A stretch of DNA of 7,660 nt from Thermoplasmata archaeon (GTDB lineage: Archaea; Thermoplasmatota; Thermoplasmata; Thermoplasmatales; Thermoplasmataceae), in assembly GCA_021835265.1 (NCBI GenBank), contig JAKBQK010000336.1:1-7660 (forward strand), given 5' to 3'. A program made the translations under genes and the position numbers. Below are positions 1 through 6,813 of the stretch, piece after piece. The notes beneath the pieces are model-generated. The model searched no databases and was not told the DNA's origin. It was given only the letters and a program-made list of their open reading frames with translations. Numbering within the stretch: the stretch's first letter is position 1; each line of letters starts with the position of its first letter.

Positions 1-614
1 TCAATATTGCACATAATATCAATATCGGAATCAAGAAAGCATTGGAGTATAATCCTCAGTGGATAGTGTTTTCTGGAGATGATATGTATAAGATTGACGA
101 TATATCTGTACTTGTAAGTGAACTTGGGAAACTAAACAATAGAAAGTACAAAGCAGTTTTCACAGAGCCTTCAAGATATCATTCCATCCCTTGCAAGCTT
201 AGCAAACCAAGATTTACTCGGAGTTTACTTTTTATATTGCTTGGGAAATATAGGCGAATGCAAATAAAGTTAGAAAAGAGATATGGCGTTAAATATTTCT
301 TGCCTCCAAGAGATGGGTACTGGAGATTCTTTTTTGGGAACGGTCCGAATATTATATCAATAGCAGACTTTGGTATATTTAGTACCGAATTCATAAAAGG
401 GTCGTGGCCATTATATGAAGAAACTTATGTGAATTCAGCAGAGGATATGGATCTATCACTTAGAATTAATAGATTTAATGATGTTAAGATAATAAAATTC
501 AGAATTGGCGATTATATGGGTTCTACACTTGGAACAGATGTGAGAAGACATTTAATGGAAGTTGCAGGGCTAACGTATTTTAATTACAAACTTATGGTGG
601 GAATGCCTAAATAA
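1..614 (+). CDS. Family 2 glycosyltransferase, 5'-truncated by the window edge
   Basis: The frame is open from base 3, giving 203 residues before the TAA at 612-614; the true start lies upstream of the window. The visible N-terminus has the GT2 pattern of Asn-x-Gly followed by a helix ending in Ala-Leu-Glu (NINIGIKKALE), then a hydrophobic strand and a DXD-like metal/nucleotide-sugar site (IVFSGDDMY). Later, AEDMDLSLRI (about base 430-460) matches the GT2 'ED' catalytic-base motif. No membrane segments are evident beyond one short hydrophobic stretch (SLLFILLG). The missing part should be roughly the first 60-80 residues carrying the initial Rossmann strand. A TTG at base 42 is the first possible start in the window, but it falls inside the conserved fold and is not the real start. 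The gene converges on the minus-strand glycan operon, which suits a shared surface-glycan locus. It is AT-rich (19 G/C of 60 in bases 481-540). Sugar donor and acceptor are unknown. Confidence 0.8.
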   Translation, partial: NIAHNINIGIKKALEYNPQWIVFSGDDMYKIDDISVLVSELGKLNNRKYKAVFTEPSRYHSIPCKLSKPRFTRSLLFILLGKYRRMQIKLEKRYGVKYFLPPRDGYWRFFFGNGPNIISIADFGIFSTEFIKGSWPLYEETYVNSAEDMDLSLRINRFNDVKIIKFRIGDYMGSTLGTDVRRHLMEVAGLTYFNYKLMVGMPK

Positions 615-629
615 TCTTCAAGATATTTT

Positions 630-830
630 CTAAAAACTGGTCATCACACTATCATGTAGGTTTATTGATGAAGTTTTAAAATTTACCTGAGCCATATGAT
701 CCGATCCGCACCAATTCATGCTGTTTCTTGCCTTATAAATGGCAGCAAACAGGGTATACAAACTTAGGAGAAACTGAAAATAGTCCTTGAGGGAATGAGC
801 GGTAAAATATCCGATTGCCGTAACCTTGAA
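630..830 (-). pseudogene. Possible C-terminal remnant of a DDE-type transposase (66 codons, no start)
   Basis: Reading down the minus strand from a TAA at 833-831, the frame stays open for 66 codons to a TAG at 632-630. It has no start near its beginning; the first ATG is about 41 codons in. The residue pattern is protein-like, not random: an aromatic-hydrophobic helix (DYFQFLLSLYTLFAAIYKAR) followed by a Trp/Gly/Ser/Asp-containing tail (NWCGSDHMAQ). A motif of the type 'S-x-x-x-R/K-x-Y-F-x-F-L-x-S-L-Y' near the C-terminus is typical of archaeal DDE transposases, just after the catalytic Glu. I cannot run a search, so this family call is inference. If correct, the first part of the element has been lost and what remains is a scar between two convergent genes. 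The alternative is a chance open frame in AT-rich DNA. Confidence 0.3.
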
Positions 831-864
831 TTAGATTTGGTTTTCTGAAATATCGATCAAGAGC

Positions 865-869
865 AAAAA
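865..869 (-). terminator. Candidate oligo-T terminator of the minus-strand operon
   Basis: Five consecutive T residues on the minus strand (AAAAA on plus) lie about 28 nt downstream of the FemAB-like stop codon. Archaeal RNA polymerase can terminate at short T-runs without a hairpin. No strong stem precedes it, and five T is a minimal signal, so this is only a candidate. Confidence 0.25.
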
Positions 870-896
870 CGTAATGCTATTAGAATTTGATAAATG

Positions 897-2012
897 TCAT
901 TCATTATGCCTATAATTCTTTGCGTTTTGTCTTGCGACTGGCATCTGGGAAGCAGCGGATTTTGCTTTCCAAAATAAAGCATCTGCCCCCAAAAATAGAA
1001 ACGCTTTGTTAACCAAAGCGGAAAACTTCGCATTACGTAGCGCATTAAATGTAAATGCAAAAATACTACTGCTACAGTATTCCTCAATAGGAATTTCAGC
1101 ACCACCGAAACTCTGTTTAAAGATTCTCAAACCACTAAGCCCTGAATTAGGAGAAGGTAGTCCACTTAAATTAAAGCTATTGCAGTGGATATTTTTGGAA
1201 TATTCTATTGCCCGCCACATTAAGAGTGACGATACGTTATCTACTCCCTCTATGGGACGCTCTGAAAGAACATCCATTGTTGCACGACCCTTAATTATTG
1301 TTAGGCCAATTGTTCCTATCATGTTATCTTCAATATATGCACCGAATGTCACTCTTTTACCTCTATTTGTATTTGAATATTTTTCGAATATCCTCCCCCA
1401 CATATCCTCAGTGTAATAGAGAGGATACCCCTTTTCAGACGAATGTAAAATCTGTAAATTGTAACTCTCTTTCCATTGGTCCCAACTTGAAAGTTCCTGA
1501 ATCCTAATTTCGGAGTTTATGGTCCTTCTAATGAGACTTCGACGAGATTTTTTAACTTTCCTTTGAATTTCCTCAATAGGTGGGGTTAAATCCACTATGG
1601 AAGTCATTGCTGGCCGGACTGCCTTAAGAATAGTTCTTCCATTTAACAGGTTGGATGGGGGGAGGAATGCTATCCTGATATTCAGGAATTTATGCTTATA
1701 TTCCTTGACAAAACGTTGTAAGCCTTCTTCCAACAATTGAGGTGAATCATCAATTACAATAGGTCCACCATTTGATGTCAAAATTTCTCCAAATCTCGTT
1801 TTAGTTGAATAAAATACAATGCCTGAGCCAATTTTTCCAGTTGGGTCTCTAATGGAAAGAAAATAGATAGGGGATATCCCGCCGCTTTCCATTATTTTAG
1901 CATATTCATATTCCTGATTGATATAGTACGGCCTAACAGCATTTTCTGTGAGTTGAATCCATTCTTTCCTGTCAACATCTTCCAGCTTTTGAAAGGCAAT
2001 TTTCGCTTTCAT
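897..2012 (-). CDS. FemAB/GNAT-fold acyl- or aminoacyltransferase-like protein
   Basis: A 371-residue soluble protein with the two-lobed layout of the FemAB / Acetyltransf_6 group. The central basic segment KKSRRSLIRRTINSEIRI (about 154-171) matches the 'R-x-x-I-R-K-A' region that precedes the second GNAT lobe. The C-terminal lobe carries SSLLMWRAIEYSK (261-273), then FNLSGLPSPNSG (280-291) and IFKQSFGG (297-304), equivalent to the family's 'DLxG...G...FKxxFGG' signature. In bacteria, members add amino acids to lipid II from aminoacyl-tRNA, and relatives occur in exopolysaccharide / PEP-CTERM loci; archaeal roles are not established. No signal peptide or convincing membrane helix is seen, so it should act in the cytoplasm or at the inner membrane face. 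The ATG overlaps the upstream stop by 4 nt (ATGA) and has GAGG 7 nt upstream, so this start is well supported. As the last gene of the operon, it probably decorates the glycan product, for example by N-acylation of an amino sugar; the substrate is unknown. Confidence 0.75.
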   Translation of the reverse strand: MKAKIAFQKLEDVDRKEWIQLTENAVRPYYINQEYEYAKIMESGGISPIYFLSIRDPTGKIGSGIVFYSTKTRFGEILTSNGGPIVIDDSPQLLEEGLQRFVKEYKHKFLNIRIAFLPPSNLLNGRTILKAVRPAMTSIVDLTPPIEEIQRKVKKSRRSLIRRTINSEIRIQELSSWDQWKESYNLQILHSSEKGYPLYYTEDMWGRIFEKYSNTNRGKRVTFGAYIEDNMIGTIGLTIIKGRATMDVLSERPIEGVDNVSSLLMWRAIEYSKNIHCNSFNLSGLPSPNSGLSGLRIFKQSFGGAEIPIEEYCSSSIFAFTFNALRNAKFSALVNKAFLFLGADALFWKAKSAASQMPVARQNAKNYRHNE

Positions 2013-4327
2013 GTCCCATCCTCAAAAAGTGACCATACTTCACCGCTATTCAATGAAACATTAAAAATATTGGCACTTATTACAGTAACATTTTCAGCAA
2101 GGTGAATGTTAAGACCAGATATAACTACAGGATAAGATACATAATTTTGACCTATCAAGGTACCGTTAAGATAGAATGAGAACGTGCCATGGAAATAGGT
2201 TTCGGTTAAAAGATATACAGAGCCTTGCGAAATTGGACTCTTGGCAACAAATTGCCACCAGGAATGCGGAACACTGTAGTTACTGCTGGCTATTCTCGAG
2301 TACAGGTTTCCAAATGGTACATTTGTTAGGTTGGAAAGATGCAGCCAGGGAAAATTTTGAGCAGGGCCAAATCCAAGTGTGAAACCGTACCCCTGAGAAT
2401 AAAAAATACCTTTGTCTCCAATACTTGTGATATTTTTAGTAACCCTGAATAAAAGCGTGGCAGAAAAAGAGGAATTCACCGGAAGTGAAAAATTGCTGAG
2501 CGTCTCATTATTTTCAGGAGAAATGGATTGGAAAACCATGTGCTGGTCAAGGGATGCAGCCGGTATTGGAGTTATCTGATAAATAATCGAGGCTATGCTC
2601 CCGTCAGCTCTTTTAGTCTCATTGAGAATTTTAACACCATACCCGTTAGACCTTAAAAACTGCCCATAGGAGGCATTCTGGGAAACCACTAGAGCACAGT
2701 GTTCAGTTGGGGAAGGAAGGCCGCCAGGCTGAATTACGCCAACATTGGAAATCTTTCCATGAGAGTACAGATAAAACCATTCAGACGGGAAATGAAGATA
2801 GTATACCCAATAGTTGAACTGACTCGCATTTGAAAAATTGATGCCGCTACCGTTTGCCGGCAGGAAGAATATCTCATCTCCTGTTAGATTATGGCTTACT
2901 ATAAAATCAGAAGCCTGTTCGAGCCCGTATGATGTATAAAAAGGACTGGAACTATTGTCCTCAAGCGTGTTCCTATATTCTGTGAAATAAGTATGTACAA
3001 AGATACCGGTGCTTACTCCACCGAATACCATCAATACTGTAAAACCTAGTATTATGGTATTTTTTATTTTAGCCCGGTTTCTTTCAGTAAATCTTGAGAA
3101 TGCTTTACCGACTCCTTTCTTTGACAGAGTGACGGAACCGTCACCATTCGACTTCAAAATAGCGTGAATGAATCTATCCAGTGCAGTTGATAATATCATG
3201 AGGGCAAACGGAACCGCAAAAAGTGCCTCCGCAGGTTCGAGGTAAGTAACTGGATTGCTAATGTTCAGTATGGGCTGAACAAAACCTGTTAGAAATAAAA
3301 TAAGAATGAAAAGATACCGCCTCCAGTTTCTCTTTAGTATTATGGAAATTATAAAAAATGCCACCGCAGGATAGAAAATGAACATCAGGAACGGGAGCAT
3401 AAACGGAACTAAGACGTAATGTATGCTTATGATTGGATTAAATGGGTTGGTAAGCAGAAACATCTTTCCAGGAGACAAAAAAGTAAACAGACGGACAAAG
3501 AAATCAGGCACCGATTGGTAAAAAGGCCTATTAAAGAGGAAGAAAGATGGGATAACCTGGTTTGCTGCAAGATGTTTAAGAACAATTTTGAAAAGAAGCG
3601 CCGAATCAAAAATGATGATCAGAATACCTATGATTACTGCACCGAGGTAAAGTATTGCTGATGCCTTATGGAATTTCGAAAGTCTATAACTGGAAAACAA
3701 CCAGTTTCCGAGTAAAGCGACCAACACAACAAGAATTGGGATAATGTCCCATGTTGCAACGCTGCCGATATATAAAGAAATAGAAATGAGTGTGAAAATG
3801 AGCAGGTAATATCCTATTTTATTATCTGACCTGAGCAACCTCATAATCAAGAAGAGGATAACAAGGAAGATGAAAAGTGGAAATATTTCGACAGCATTTC
3901 CCATCCTAGCAGTAACAAAAGGGGCGGGGGATATGGCCCATAATAGTGCCGCCAGCAGTCCAGCCCTTTTGCTTTTGGTGATTTCAGCCGTGAAACCATA
4001 CAGTGGAAAAACCATGAGCGCTGAGTACAGCACATATGGAAACCGTGCCGCAAAAGTCCCCAGTCCGAAAATCAAAATTGATAGGAAATATCCGCTGATG
4101 AAATCATACAGTGTTGCCGGTAGGGTACGTGAAGATATGTTAGCAAATGGTACACTGTGAACACCTGACAGCTGAATCTTGGCACTAAGAATTCCCACCA
4201 GTTCATCTGTGTAAAGTCCTGGGGGAATCGATCCCAACTGATAGACCCTAATCAGAAAACCAATGGCAAAAATGAACGCAAGAATAATAAATAGGAGACG
4301 TTTTTCATGCCTATTGGAATCCATCAT
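2009..4327 (-). CDS. GT39/ArnT-like membrane glycosyltransferase (GT-C fold) with lectin-like outer domain
   Basis: 772 residues. The first membrane helix (about 11-29) is followed by a loop with PPGLYTDE (35-42); the acidic D41/E42 in this first outer loop is the expected catalytic site of PMT/ArnT-type GT-C enzymes, which transfer sugar from a polyprenyl-phosphate donor on the outer face. The next region (about 95-142: R-x-x-Y-x-x-x-x-x-x-P-L-Y, then AGLLAALLWAISP and a following TAR) is also typical of the family. I count about 12-13 hydrophobic segments, the last at about 423-445. Residues 446-772 form a large outer part; about 595-765 (beta-rich, YGFTLGFG, NGTLIG) resembles a LamG/concanavalin-like sandwich. 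This outer part holds 16 N-X-S/T sequons. The first ATG overlaps the upstream stop as ATGA, but GAGG lies only 3 nt before it and 6 nt before the second ATG, so translation may begin at Met2. The acceptor (protein, lipid or glycan) is unknown. Confidence 0.8.
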   Translation of the reverse strand: MMDSNRHEKRLLFIILAFIFAIGFLIRVYQLGSIPPGLYTDELVGILSAKIQLSGVHSVPFANISSRTLPATLYDFISGYFLSILIFGLGTFAARFPYVLYSALMVFPLYGFTAEITKSKRAGLLAALLWAISPAPFVTARMGNAVEIFPLFIFLVILFLIMRLLRSDNKIGYYLLIFTLISISLYIGSVATWDIIPILVVLVALLGNWLFSSYRLSKFHKASAILYLGAVIIGILIIIFDSALLFKIVLKHLAANQVIPSFFLFNRPFYQSVPDFFVRLFTFLSPGKMFLLTNPFNPIISIHYVLVPFMLPFLMFIFYPAVAFFIISIILKRNWRRYLFILILFLTGFVQPILNISNPVTYLEPAEALFAVPFALMILSTALDRFIHAILKSNGDGSVTLSKKGVGKAFSRFTERNRAKIKNTIILGFTVLMVFGGVSTGIFVHTYFTEYRNTLEDNSSSPFYTSYGLEQASDFIVSHNLTGDEIFFLPANGSGINFSNASQFNYWVYYLHFPSEWFYLYSHGKISNVGVIQPGGLPSPTEHCALVVSQNASYGQFLRSNGYGVKILNETKRADGSIASIIYQITPIPAASLDQHMVFQSISPENNETLSNFSLPVNSSFSATLLFRVTKNITSIGDKGIFYSQGYGFTLGFGPAQNFPWLHLSNLTNVPFGNLYSRIASSNYSVPHSWWQFVAKSPISQGSVYLLTETYFHGTFSFYLNGTLIGQNYVSYPVVISGLNIHLAENVTVISANIFNVSLNSGEVWSLFEDGT
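2020..2023 (-). promoter_or_regulatory. Ribosome binding site GAGG for the FemAB-like gene
   Basis: GAGG on the minus strand sits 7 nt before the ATG at 2012-2010, inside the last codons of the upstream gene. Together with the ATGA overlap it points to translational coupling and fixes the start. Confidence 0.55.
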
Positions 4328-5439
4328 CTTCCTCTTTTAGAGATTAATTCATTATATAATTTCTCATATTTTGGCAAAACTGTGCTATTCTCAAACTGCC
4401 TGCTGTATTCAAATCCTTTCGCGGCCATTTCCTTATAGCTCTCAATTATTTTCCAGATCTTTTCGGTGATATCATCATATGATAGGGCAAAGGTCTCTCC
4501 TCCACCCGATGCCTTAACATGGAGAAAATGCGAGGAATACAATGCACCAACAATTGAAGTTGTATCCCTTGCCAGAACGGGAGTGCCTGAAGCCATTGAT
4601 TCGACTGTTGGCCTATGAAAGCCTTCAAACGTTGATGTGACAACAAGAATGTCTGAACTGGCATATGCTTGTGCCAGGTCCGGTTCACTCAACTTGCCCT
4701 CAAGAGAAATAAATTTAGCGGCACCTTTCTGTTCAGCAAATTCCCTGAGTTTGTCCATGCTGTCATGGGTTAGCCCAACAAGTCTTAGATTAATACCGGG
4801 GAATTCACCTGCAAGCATTGGCATCAATTGGATTAACTCATGCTGCCTCTTCCGGCCATTAAAACCATCCCAGTCTCCCACTATTAGAAGTCTTAGGCTT
4901 CCCGGATCAGGAAGTTTACTTACATACTGGAACAGATGCAAATCAAAGCTGTCAGGAATGTAAGTGAGTTCAAGCCCCATCCTTTCTTTATAATATTTGC
5001 ATAGCCATGGGGAAACGCCTACCAGTGCATCAGCTTTTTTCAGCATTCTCTCTCCTTCGGCCAGGTTTGCCAGAGTTCCTTGCAATTTTCCCCTGTATCC
5101 CATGGTTCTCGTAATCCAGGGACCCTGTAATGTATATATCAGTGGGATTTCTCTTGAATTCAGCCACCAGAGGTAAGGTGTACCACTTTTGATATGGATG
5201 ATATCATACTGCTTGATCCAGGCAGGGATTTTCCTAAAAGGAAGCATAAGAGAATAATATGGCCTCATCGCGATTAGATTTACACTGTAACCATCAGGAA
5301 AAACACCTGGATAAGTGGTGAATCTGTTTGATAGGATAGATGAATCCCACATGTTCTGACCATACATAACAATCTGCTGTATCATGGTCTCCTGCCCTGT
5401 GCCGGAATGGAACCATGGTATCATGTAGAGAATTCTCAT
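4324..5439 (-). CDS. GT4-type (GT-B fold) glycosyltransferase
   Basis: A 371-residue retaining glycosyltransferase of family GT4, cytoplasmic, transferring a sugar from a nucleotide-sugar donor. The N-terminal lobe starts at once with strand MRILYMIPWF and a Gly-containing loop (HSGTGQE, 11-17), with YDIIHIKSG at about 78-86 and the inter-lobe region ADALVGVSPW at 136-145. The C-terminal lobe begins near LRLLIVGDWD (182-191) and includes the donor-binding R/K residues (GRKRQHE, 195-201), LEGKLSEPDLAQAYASSDI (246-264), and the EX7E motif E272-GFHRPTV-E280 followed by SMASGTPVLA. Length is normal for the family. The ATG lies 8 nt after the upstream TAG, with a modest AGGT-like site about 10 nt before it; the gene's own TGA overlaps the next ATG by 4 nt. 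Base composition is richer in G+C here (31 of 60 in bases 5041-5100) than in the sulfatase-like gene. The sugar specificity cannot be read from sequence. Confidence 0.88.
   Translation of the reverse strand: MRILYMIPWFHSGTGQETMIQQIVMYGQNMWDSSILSNRFTTYPGVFPDGYSVNLIAMRPYYSLMLPFRKIPAWIKQYDIIHIKSGTPYLWWLNSREIPLIYTLQGPWITRTMGYRGKLQGTLANLAEGERMLKKADALVGVSPWLCKYYKERMGLELTYIPDSFDLHLFQYVSKLPDPGSLRLLIVGDWDGFNGRKRQHELIQLMPMLAGEFPGINLRLVGLTHDSMDKLREFAEQKGAAKFISLEGKLSEPDLAQAYASSDILVVTSTFEGFHRPTVESMASGTPVLARDTTSIVGALYSSHFLHVKASGGGETFALSYDDITEKIWKIIESYKEMAAKGFEYSRQFENSTVLPKYEKLYNELISKRGR
4331..4334 (-). promoter_or_regulatory. Ribosome binding site GAGG deciding between two tandem ATG starts
   Basis: On the minus strand the order is GAGG-AAG-ATG-ATG. 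The spacer is 3 nt to the first ATG (4327-4325) and 6 nt to the second (4324-4322). The second is the more usual spacing; the proteins differ by a single Met. Confidence 0.5.
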
Positions 5440-5447
5440 AAATATGA

Positions 5448-6812
5448 CTACCTTCTGTTTGGTATCAAAAACCTTTCATTTCCCTTGAATATATCCAGCT
5501 CATTTAACAAATCATCAAGTACACCGGCATAGGCGTCAGGTTTCACAGGCAGTCCATTTTTCAGGAACTCTTCCAGAGTTCCAGTGCTGCCGTTAACTGT
5601 TGCCTTGAAACCGCTTTTATAGACAGCTTTGCGGGATGCATGAATTTTAAAATCTGTCTCACTAAAATCGTTCGGCAGGCTAAGTCTTCTATTTCTAGGT
5701 TCCTCTGAAAAAACAGTTGGAGTGGAGAGAGTGTCTGACCTTATGTTTTCTCCTATGGCTGATTCAATAAAATCTTTTAATCTAACTAGGGTTTGATACC
5801 CCTTGGCAATATCAATTTTTATATTCTTGGGAAATTTAATGATTAATGGGATATTAACAATTTCATCATATAAATATATTCCATGACCATAATAATTTTT
5901 TTCTCTCAATGCATTACCGTGATCTGAAGTTAATATTATTATTGAATCATCGTAAAGGCCATTGGATTTTAAACGCGAAATAATTTTCCCAAAAAGATTG
6001 TCCGAAACCTCAGCTTGCTTATAGTAAGCAGCTCTAATCCTCTTTAAAGTGATATTCTTATAGGGCTTAATACCATGCAAATCAAGGGCAGGGCGTGGAG
6101 GTATCGGATTCTTCATATCCTGTCGAAATTCTCGCTTGAGATAAGGTTCATGCATTTCCATTGTGTTCACGAACAAGAAAAAAGGCGATTCTAAGGAGGA
6201 ATTATTAACAATGTTGACCAGAGAGTGTCCGCCCTTAAGGGATGGCATTCCGTTCTTGATCAGAGTGCGATAAATTTTTTTATAATAACTGTAGAGTCTA
6301 TATAAATCTACAATGCCCCCACTTCTTATAATTTTCAGAACTTTGTTAAAACTAAGTTCGCCATATTTTTTTCTAATATCCTCTACTTCATTTTTAAATC
6401 CAACTGCAGAAAAATCGATATTTGTCAAAACATCAAACCCTTCGTCGAATCCAGATCCAGGAGAAAGATATGGATTTGCAGTTATAGCATAATTCATGTA
6501 TCCAGCCTTTCTGAGTGTATAGGCCAAATTATCTCTCTTACTCATAACAAGTTTCGCTTTAGCAAAGTCTATTATAGTATCAAGATCTAATTGTTCTGTT
6601 AATTGTATTCCATGCTCAGAAGGGTATAATCCAGTAAAAAGCGAAGCATGCGAAGGGACTGTCCACGGTGCAGGGGCAATAGCATTTTCGAAAACGTTTG
6701 AATCCTTTGAAAACGAAAAAATATTGGGAGTGGATACAGTATTGCTGTATGGCTGAATGGCATCCCTGCGGAGTGTATCCATTACGATTAAAATTATGTT
6801 TGGCTGTCTCAA
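5448..6812 (-). CDS. Alkaline-phosphatase-superfamily 'sulfatase-like' hydrolase with Thr at the nucleophile position
   Basis: 454 residues, near the usual length for sulfatase-like proteins. The N-terminal strand NIILIVMDTLRRD supplies a metal ligand (D12). The nucleophile region is WTVPSHASLFTGLYPSEHG (50-68): where formylglycine sulfatases have Cys/Ser-x-Pro-x-Arg, this has T51-V-P-S-H55. MEMHEPY (218-224) and SDHGN (296-300) with H310 supply the other expected metal/substrate ligands. There is no cysteine in the protein. Thr nucleophiles are known in phospho-transferring members (LtaS, EptA, NPP types), so hydrolysis or transfer of a phosphoester is at least as likely as sulfatase activity. 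No signal peptide precedes the catalytic strand, so the enzyme is probably cytoplasmic. The start is TTG, 1 nt after the upstream TAA; later in-frame ATGs would cut into the core, and upstream a stop follows within 12 codons. The middle of the gene is notably AT-rich. Confidence 0.8.
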   Translation of the reverse strand: MRQPNIILIVMDTLRRDAIQPYSNTVSTPNIFSFSKDSNVFENAIAPAPWTVPSHASLFTGLYPSEHGIQLTEQLDLDTIIDFAKAKLVMSKRDNLAYTLRKAGYMNYAITANPYLSPGSGFDEGFDVLTNIDFSAVGFKNEVEDIRKKYGELSFNKVLKIIRSGGIVDLYRLYSYYKKIYRTLIKNGMPSLKGGHSLVNIVNNSSLESPFFLFVNTMEMHEPYLKREFRQDMKNPIPPRPALDLHGIKPYKNITLKRIRAAYYKQAEVSDNLFGKIISRLKSNGLYDDSIIILTSDHGNALREKNYYGHGIYLYDEIVNIPLIIKFPKNIKIDIAKGYQTLVRLKDFIESAIGENIRSDTLSTPTVFSEEPRNRRLSLPNDFSETDFKIHASRKAVYKSGFKATVNGSTGTLEEFLKNGLPVKPDAYAGVLDDLLNELDIFKGNERFLIPNRR

Positions 6813-6813
6813 A

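Larger units (their letters stand above)
615..896. other. Convergent intergenic region, 282 bp
   Basis: This is the only sizeable gap in the window. It separates the 3' ends of the plus-strand GT2 gene and the minus-strand operon, so it should contain terminators for both. On the minus strand a run of five T (bases 865-869) lies about 30 nt past the FemAB-like stop; on the plus strand a small weak hairpin (ATCT/AGAT, bases 614-624) is followed by ATTTT. Both are weak as signals. The rest is largely occupied by an orphan minus-strand open frame described separately. I see no tRNA, riboswitch or CRISPR-like repeat. Confidence 0.6.

Noticed and set aside
42..614. TTG at base 42 as the start of the GT2 gene
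   Set aside because: The frame is open upstream to base 3 and those codons encode conserved GT2 residues (Asn-x-Gly helix), so the real start is outside the window.
614..624. Hairpin terminator for the GT2 gene
   Set aside because: The stem is only 4 bp with a 3-nt loop and is followed by just four T; too weak to annotate separately.
857..1105. 82-codon minus-strand frame overlapping the end of the FemAB-like gene
   Set aside because: It overlaps the well-supported FemAB-like coding frame for most of its length and shows no recognisable domain; its Cys/Phe/Leu-rich composition is typical of an off-frame shadow.
3870..4160. 96-codon plus-strand frame inside the GT39 gene
   Set aside because: It is antisense to conserved membrane segments of the GT39 enzyme, with no domain and no ribosome binding site of note.
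4637..4963. 108-codon plus-strand frame inside the GT4 gene
   Set aside because: It lies antisense to the EX7E region and donor-binding lobe, which are clearly coding on the minus strand.
5448..6812. Classical formylglycine-dependent sulfatase
   Set aside because: The required Cys/Ser and Arg of the C/S-x-P-x-R motif are replaced by Thr and His, and there is no cysteine in the protein.
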